Source: Daldinia sp. FL1419
Taxonomy: Eukaryota > Ascomycota > Sordariomycetes > Xylariales > Hypoxylaceae
Assembly: GCA_025201765.1 (NCBI GenBank)
Contig: MU623424.1
Coordinates: 62,001 to 126,000, forward strand
DNA length: 64,000 nt
Reading direction: 5' to 3'
Shown here: positions 57,710-64,000 of the stretch, piece after piece
Position numbering within the stretch: the stretch's first letter is position 1
How the letters are laid out: each line of letters starts with the position of its first letter
Notes under the pieces: generated by a model
Database searches by the model: none
What the model was told of the DNA's origin: nothing
Seen by the model: only the letters and a program-made list of their open reading frames with translations
Position numbers and translations under genes: made by a program

Positions 57710-57742
57710 CCAAGTCGTATGCCAAGTTGTATGCCAAGTTGT
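57710..57742. repeat. GCCAAGTTGTAT tandem repeat
   Basis: A 12-bp unit occurs nearly three times head to tail (GCCAAGTCGTAT, GCCAAGTTGTAT, GCCAAGTTGTAT). Confidence 0.8.
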
Positions 57743-57912
57743 ATGCTGCGTGATGGGCCTTGCAAGAACTGCGTCTCTATCGTACCAAAGGCGGGCCGAG
57801 CCGATTCGATTTCGTCTTATAACGCATATATCCACCGTGAGGATCCCGTTACCCGTCCCTCATTAAAACCATACGCCAACGCCATACCTTCACCCTCAGC
57901 CATGTCTATCGC

Positions 57913-60106
57913 TCAAAGCACCAGCTTAAATGTGGGATCACGGTCATCGCCGAAACCGCGATACTTGTCGTACTTCCCATTTGCCTTATCTCGGTTGATC
58001 TTCCAGCAGTACAACACATTACAGAGAATCCTAAGCAACTGTTAGACGGTGGTCTGGCTCGTCACGATTGGAGAACTTACAAGAACCATCCGGCGCACAG
58101 AACCCCCAGAATAATGGTATGACCTTCATGGTATGCTGGTTCTTGGGCCTTCGGGTAGATGAACACGGCGACAAACCCGCCGCAATTTGCGATAGCAAGC
58201 TGTAAGGCGCTCGTCGTCGCCCGCTTATAGTGGCCAGCTGAGTTCTGCATCGCTTATTATCAGCACAAGAACCGCGACAACACTGCTGTAAGTCCACAAT
58301 GGCGATATACCAAAACAAAATAAGAAAATAGGTAAAGGCTCCCGTGAAAACCTACATTAGAAAGCCAACCAAGCACAGGCGGTACACTGCTATACAGACC
58401 GGTAGCCATGAGGAATGTCATGCCGTACTTGACTTTATTATTATCTACGTTTGCGATCACGCCGTACCCTATGATCGCTAGAGGTAAGGAACAGAGCATA
58501 ACGACTCCTCGGACGCGGAAGCGATCGGAGATGAACGCAGTTATCACTGTTTTCTGTGAGTTCCACCCTCGAGTACCGTGGAGAATGGGGCATAAATATA
58601 CCTGTGACCACAGAAGCTACCGCGTAGGGAATAACCGACCACAGCTGGGCTTCGTCCGCTGTATATCCTAGGCCTGTGATGATCGTCGGGAGCTAAGAGC
58701 TATCTATTAGAACCCTTCTATTGAAACGAGAATCAGACGGCTACTTACGAAAAGACCAAAGCTATATAATCCACTGAGGATACCGAAATAGGCGGAGGCC
58801 GTAAACCAAGTCTGCAAGCTGAAGAAACCGCGGGCTACTTCGGACCAGGCGAATTTCTCAGAAGTCTCCCTATATAGGTATCCATTAATATGATGCCGCA
58901 TATAACTAAGGAAGTCGGCCGTAAGTGGACATACTTTTCACGGTCGCTACCATCGCCCCGGCTAGCAGCGTTGAGACGATTGACGGCGAATTCACGCTCC
59001 TCCGCGTTGAGAAATTTCGCCGAACCAACGCCGTTGGGAAGAATAAAATACGCAGCGATTCCGACCACAGCAGTCTTTTTAATTTAAGAGTCAATATTAC
59101 CGATCTGCTTTCATAGTAGCTGTTAACCACTTACGAATAAACCTTCAATCACGAAAATCCACCTCCACTTGTTGAGGCCGCCCCGGGTACCTATCTCCGA
59201 TATTCCACGAGCGAGCAGCCCTTGAATATTGTTAGATATAGGTCTCGTACAACGATGTAGGAACGGGAAACAGGATACTTACCTCCGAAAGCGCCCGATA
59301 AGGAGGCGGCCGTATAAAAGATGCCAATCCGCAAGGCTAGTTCTCCTCGCGTATAGACGGTGGACAAATAAAGGACCTGCAGTATCTTATAAGCCACAGT
59401 GTTCGCGAGATGAAGTTACCTTACTCACTATCCCTGGCAACAAACCGCCTTCAGTTAATCTGCATCATTTCGGGTTAGTGTTCGCCCGTTTCAAACGATC
59501 ACCTATTCAAGCACAACGAAGCCCTTCTTGTAAGATTCTAGCCGAAACGCAGAGGACATACCCAAGTAGTGCCCGAACACCGGCAAAGCCTGCGAAGTTC
59601 TGGACGAACCCGAGGCACATGGCAGATACACCCCAAAGGAAAGTCAGACATGGCAACCATATCTGGGGCGTCAGTTTCTTGAGAATCAGATTACTTGGAA
59701 TCTCGCTCAAGATGTAGGTAGCATAGAAGACGGCAAGACCCTGGTCGTATTGGTGGTCCGTTATACCCAGGTCTGTTTCGAGATCGTAAAGCTTTGCATT
59801 CCCCACGTTGGTCCTGTCCAAGAACGAGCATAGGAACAAGACAGCGAGGATAGGCAAAATCCTGGTTGATCGCGGTTAGATGCATGGTCCTCGTTTGCAC
59901 GCGTTGAGATTATGTTTATTTCCCCAACGCTTGAGGACTAAGTTGATGCGGTAGAAGAAAAGAAGATGGACGAACCTGGTGTCTAATTTCCATAGGACTT
60001 TGCGCGTCAGGTTCTTGTCTGTAGAATGGACATGCACTGCGCTTCCCTTCTCGAGCTCCTCCACCGTGGCCTTATTAGGCAGGTCGCCATTTTCCGAAGA
60101 CGACAT
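57913..60106 (-). CDS. MFS permease, anion:cation symporter (Dal5/Tna1-like) family
   Basis: Eleven exons reconstruct an uninterrupted 488-residue protein: 60106-59976, 59861-59562, 59459-59429, 59376-59283, 59220-59135, 59074-58935, 58869-58749, 58692-58602, 58546-58356, 58244-58081 and 58030-57913. All junction phases agree, and the coding length is a multiple of three. Introns are 50-114 nt; intron 1 has an unusual GTTCGT donor. The head MSSSENGDLPNKATVEELEK is followed by KLDTRILPILAVLFLCSFLDRTNVGNAK, the classic opening of ACS-family permeases. About twelve membrane spans follow, with GVRALLGLTEGGLLPG (span 4) and RWIFVIEGLF (span 6). The C-terminus YDKYRGFGDD is cytosolic. Relatives import allantoate, nicotinate, pantothenate, biotin or plant-derived acids; the substrate is unknown. 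The 31-nt third exon codes only LTEGGLLPGI. It lies tandem with the transcription factor gene. Confidence 0.9.
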
Positions 60107-60618
60107 CGTACAGCTCTTCTTCTTCTTCTTTTTTTCTCCAAGTTGCAGATCTCAGGAAGATGGAGGGGGGGGAGAGGATCGAAAATCAAAGTTGGAAGAA
60201 AAAGAAAGCTGAGTAGCTTATCCTTTGTTTGGAACGCCGTATAACGCCAAACATTTAAAGCTTCGCGACCAACAGCTAAATACGCTGAGTATGGGCACGG
60301 GGACTAGGGCACTTAGTAGAGATAGATTGGAAATCCCGAACGGCACACACCAGTTAGACTACGGGGATCTCAGATTACTACTACATTAGTACTCTTAGTA
60401 CTCTTAGTATTCTTGGTGAGAAGTTGGGGAGAGACCAGGGGTACGACAAGGGCGTCGAATCCATTTCAAGTTGGCGTGTGGGGTAGGCCGTTGTCTTGGT
60501 GGAAGAGTAAGCCGATCATAACTGGGATAGCTGGGTAGGCAGGTAAGATAACTGGGATAGCTCTAGGTAGGGATAGGCCGCAACTCAAGTGAAAGGGAAC
60601 TAACCCTAATACTTAATA

Positions 60619-60652
60619 CTACCTACCTACCTACCTACCTAGGTACCTACCT
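60619..60652. repeat. TACC tetranucleotide repeat with palindromic centre
   Basis: Four CTAC units lead into TACCTAGGTACCTACC, another member of the window-wide TACCTA/TAGGTA family. Confidence 0.8.
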
Positions 60653-60957
60653 ACACTAGCAACGCGGAGTTCCAAGGCAAGGTTGCTGCGGGGAAGGGGG
60701 GAGATGTACGGATTTGTATTACGTCCGGAGTTTGATATATGGCCGACGATAGCTTTGGTGTTGTACATAACGCCACGATGTAAGTCAGTAACAAGGTTCA
60801 AGTTTTGTCATCACCGGATACCTAGGCAAACAAAATCCGTATAACCAAAGTGTAGTAAAGACTTTTAAAAAGGCTTACCGAAGGTATGATTATTCGAAAC
60901 TACTATACGATAAGCGTGCATATATAAGTTAGGTAGGAGGTAAGCAAGTATATGCAT

Positions 60958-61022
60958 GCTGTATGTATGTGTATATGTATGTGTATATGCGTGTGTATAT
61001 GCGTGTGTATATGCGTGTGTGT
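60958..61022. repeat. TGTATATG/TGCGTGTG imperfect tandem repeat
   Basis: Alternating purine-pyrimidine units (TGTATGTGTATA, TGCGTGTGTATA) run for about 65 bp; such sequence can adopt Z-DNA. Confidence 0.8.
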
Positions 61023-61592
61023 GGGATCTAAAGCGAGGGAGCAAGGTCGACGGTCGTTCACCTAACCAATAGGTTTACTTCGACATGATATCTCACAATC
61101 TCGCGATCTTTATGATATCTTAGCTTGGCCTCGACAACCCTGTCGAATATGATGGGTGCCGTCACATCGGGCACACCCACTGCCGGAGTATTAAGAAGAA
61201 GAAGGAAAAGTCTTGCTTCTAGGCTGCATCGAGGTGGACCTTCGAACACCGTTCTAGAAACCTGGGTATTCCGGTTAGGGATCTCCTGATTTCTTTAGTA
61301 AACGGGGTCGCATGGTAAAATATTCGCTATTATTTTATTAATCAATGTATCCTTGCAACCCTTCGTGGTATCTCATGCGTGGAGGGTCTCGATAGGGTAT
61401 GATCCCTTCGTCTCTTATCTTTAGAAACGTCGGAGAGAACAAGACTATCATAGTAGACAATAAATTGGACCGATATTATCCAAATGCCCTCCTATTCTGC
61501 GCCTAACACCGTCACGTTTAATACCCCCTTTGATCCGCAAACCCCGAAACGCCGTACCGCCCAAAATTAGTAGACATGGAACCCGTATGCGT

Positions 61593-64000
61593 TTATGTGC
61601 TAAATGTCGACCAGTCCATCCAGTCCAAGTCGGCACTTTGGAATTGGAAATCCTCCCAAAATGCATTGAGACCAATGTCGGTGCTATGGATAGCCTCATC
61701 TAGTTGATTTTCATTAGACATCGTAGAGAATAATAGGTAGTCCGGAGGTAAAGCTGATGCTGCTACCGGCACTTGTATCGTTCCCTGATGGTTAGCTATG
61801 TGAGAGGCGTTCATATGCGTATAAACAGAAGCGTGCTTCGTCACCTCTCCATTTGACTCTGGAAGAGTTTGTACTGTTTCCGAGGCCCGGGACGCGTACT
61901 TGAGTATCTGCCTCAACTGTCCGGCAAAAAGACAGGAAAGACCTTTCCGTTGTATCGGGGTCGACCCTATTCTCTCTAGCACATCCGTGGTCTCTGCAAT
62001 TAGAGCCCTAATGCTAGGAGCCAAACTCGAGCTTCGACCATCAGCAACCGTGCTGACTCTGAGAGCGAAACACGCAGCAAAGGATATCATGATGGCGGTA
62101 TTGTTGGGCATGGATCTTAGTTGCCCTTCGCCCTGGACAGCCACTCGCAACACGTTTAGAGCAGACGAGAGACCAGCAGCGCGGAAGAAATGACGCGCTC
62201 CAACGGGCGCAGTACCGTGGTTAATCACGGAGCTATATAGAGATAATCGAGTATGAGACGCAAGAATCTCGACGTATGGAGGCAATGAAAGTTCTAGAAG
62301 AGAAAAGGGGGTTAGCTAAGCGATCTGTGTATATTACTTATTACCATTCCGGGGCTAAGAGACTGACGTTCACGATCACCTAACTGCAGAGGCCAAGTTT
62401 GATACCACCTGTCGAAAAACAAGGTTATCTCATTCTTTACTCTGAAGTAGTCCATGTCAGCATCTTGATTATAAGGATTGGAAGGGTAAGGCAACATACC
62501 TATCAACCACGGACGATTCGCTATTACCATTGACATAACTGTCACATATCGATCGGACTTTAGAGATGAGATTTGCCTGGTAAGTAGTGTAAGCCTCCTT
62601 GTCCGTAGTTGTACAGGGTAACTATTACCAAGTCTCTTCTCAGAACCGCCACCGAGATAATCGAGCCATCCCACCTATCAGCCATATCGCTCAGGTGCCA
62701 CTGGTCGCAATTCTCGATAAGTGGCGACATGGGTAGAACATAATTTCTTCCTCTCGCAAGGCATACACTACAATAAGGAAACAGAGTTAGCTCATTGACT
62801 TGACGTCGATATCTTGGTGTTTCCTTACCCTCTTTCAAGAACGAACAGAGACAACCATGTCCTCTCCCTTCTTCTTAGAAGCCTACGACCCCTTGGCGAG
62901 TCGGGATCAACGTCGCTAAAGCCATCTATTCCAAGTGCTTTCCGGCCAGATATGCAATCAGATGTAGCAATGGTATCTCTCGGGCTCCGTGGCTCCGTAG
63001 ATGGAGGTAATATGACTTTGTTTAAAGACAAGTCCAAAGCAATGGTCAAGGCCATGGAGAGGTAGGTCGAGGTTTCATCGTCGGCCCAATGTTCGCCAGC
63101 CGAAATCCATGGTATATTAACCATAAACGCTAGGACGATCTCCACAGACTTGTAACGCTTCGCCATCACAAGGCTAGCAAGCTTTTGCCGATGGTTAGAA
63201 AGCCTTTTATATAATGACTCCATCGACGGCGAGAAGAGTGCCGATGCGGCAGCTATTGAGGTTAACAGAAAAGCCGAGCGACTCCGAACAAAGTCCACTG
63301 TATGTATGACGGGATCAATGCCCCAGCGCGTATGCGCGAGCTTTTCGTAGAAACTATAACGATACCAGTTAGGCGATATATATATCTATGAACTCTTGAG
63401 GGGCGTATTCATACTAGGAAAATAGAGACTCGGTCTCTGTGAGGGTGACGAGTCCTAATTCAATAGGGTCGAGGTCCTCACCAACATCCAATCGCGCTTG
63501 AAAACGACCAAAGAACTTCTGTAGATCATCTCCCTCCCCAGGCATACCACGATTGGACGTAGATTTGGAGATGAGTCGTCCTGCACCGGTCCCTTGGACC
63601 TGCGGTGTTATGGACGATAAAAGTTCAGACGTCCGGGCGAGTAGCTGCAACGGGTTCTCGGCGTCATCCAGACTTAGCTGGTCTTCCTCAACCTTGGTGT
63701 TTGCTGCCGAATCGTCACGCGAACAAGTTTGGGAAGGAGATGTTCCTAATGAAGTTGAAGTCTGCTGAGGAGACACGGATACTTGATCGTGCTCCATACC
63801 ATTCTGGGACGACACGCGCCGGGGGAATCCATGGTCGCTACCTAGAAGCTCTCTGCTCCTCTCGAGCAGGAATCGCAATTCGGTAGCTTGCTCAGCTGTC
63901 TGTATCTGATCTAGAGCGCCAGAGCTAGACCTCCTTAAAGCTTGCTCAATCTGAAATACGGCCTTCTCTAGTCCCGAATGCTTGCTATTTAGCGCTATTA
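61593..64000 (-). CDS. Fungal-specific transcription factor, N-terminus outside window
   Basis: The C-terminal 695 residues are in the window; the open frame runs off at 64000, so the DNA-binding domain (probably Zn2Cys6) is not seen. Exons: 64000-63415, 63353-62829, 62767-62629, 62576-62500, 62441-62380 and 62293-61593. Introns are 51-87 nt, and every junction phase closes. The first visible residues (LNSKHSGLEKAVFQIEQALR) look like the coiled linker after a zinc cluster. The fungal-specific regulatory domain includes SLFSYFYEKLAHTRWGIDPV, MVNIPWISAGEHWADDET, RRRERTWLSLFVLERGVCLA and VEILASHTRLSLYSSVINHG, the last two with the spacing of the Fungal_trans middle homology region. The C-terminus is acidic and aromatic (FWEDFQFQSADLDWMDWSTF), typical of an activation domain. 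Targets are unknown; the adjacent permease is the natural candidate (inference). Confidence 0.85.

Larger units (their letters stand above)
56823..57912. other. Intergenic, 1.1 kb
   Basis: The promoter of the AhpD-like gene and the 3' flank of the MFS gene. It has a T run (about 57142-57162), a TA microsatellite (57272-57291), a TACCTACCTATATAGGTAGG inverted repeat (57408-57427) and a GCCAAGTTGTAT tandem repeat (about 57710-57742). No gene is seen. Confidence 0.5.
60107..61592. other. Intergenic, 1.5 kb; promoter of the MFS gene
   Basis: The upstream region of the MFS gene and the 3' flank of the transcription factor gene. It holds CTTAGTACT repeats (60390-60415), a TACCTA run with GGTACCTACC (60619-60652) and a TGTATATGCG/TGTGTATATG repeat (60958-61022). 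No gene is seen; a 63-codon frame at 61058-61249 has no support. Confidence 0.5.

Noticed and set aside
57629..58045. 138-codon plus-strand ORF over the end of the MFS gene
   Set aside because: Antisense to the last MFS exon, whose splice phases and C-terminal motif are consistent.
1..64000. CRISPR array, LTR pairs or terminal inverted repeats of a transposon
   Set aside because: Looked for evenly spaced identical repeats and long paired ends; found only short simple repeats and dispersed palindromes.

Overview
The window is nuclear DNA of a filamentous ascomycete (Pezizomycotina, most likely Sordariomycetes). The introns are short (about 50-110 nt, a few longer), with GTAAGT/GTATGT/GTGAGT-type donors, CTAAC/CTGAC-like branch sites close to the acceptor, and YAG ends. 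The gene set fits: an ATRIP/UvsD homologue, a Whi5/Nrm1 family protein, a fungal annexin with a proline/glutamine/tyrosine-rich head, a DUF7730-type protein, an NPS6/SidD-like siderophore synthetase, an ACS-family MFS permease and a fungal-specific transcription factor. I found 17 protein-coding genes and no convincing tRNA, rRNA, CRISPR array or intact transposon. Families were recognised by eye; no database search was run.

Layout. 1-3.9 kb: a low-complexity repeat protein, open at the window edge and interrupted by one in-frame TAG. 5.4-6.2 kb (-): glycine-zipper protein with a His-rich tail. 7.9-9.5 kb (-): Whi5/Nrm1-like G1/S repressor. 11.8-13.3 kb (-): annexin, divergent from the ATRIP/UvsD checkpoint gene at 14.3-16.8 kb (+). 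18.2-19.8 kb (+): CDP-diacylglycerol synthase. A gene-poor stretch (19.8-28.2 kb) holds only a DUF7730-type gene at 23.9-25.2 kb. 28.2-29.5 kb (-): Myb/SANT-like protein with an AT-hook-like motif. 31.9-33.2 kb (+): secreted aspartic protease. 35.5-40.8 kb (+): single-exon NRPS with order A-T-C-(degenerate A)-T-C, the NPS6/SidD plan. Two exact SreA-type iron-regulatory sites lie 0.53 kb upstream of it.

41.3-42.3 kb (-): membrane-anchored secretory protein of unknown role. 44.9-45.6 kb (+): isochorismatase-like hydrolase, convergent with a GT4 glycosyltransferase (45.8-47.3 kb, -). The GT4 is divergent from a UDP-glucose 6-dehydrogenase (50.5-52.7 kb, +) across a 3.2-kb intergenic region. 53.7-55.5 kb (+): mitochondrial SCOT, convergent with an AhpD/CMD-like protein (55.8-56.8 kb, -). 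57.9-60.1 kb (-): an 11-exon MFS permease, followed by a transcription factor (61.6 kb to the window end, -) whose N-terminus lies outside.

Functional links. The strongest regulatory inference is iron repression of the NRPS through the tandem ATCAGATAA sites. The UDP-glucose dehydrogenase and the GT4 could form a small glucuronic-acid-transfer pathway (inference). The transcription factor and the MFS permease may be a regulator/transporter pair (inference). Intergenic DNA is sprinkled with self-complementary TACCTA/TAGGTA tracts and simple repeats, densest upstream of the NRPS.
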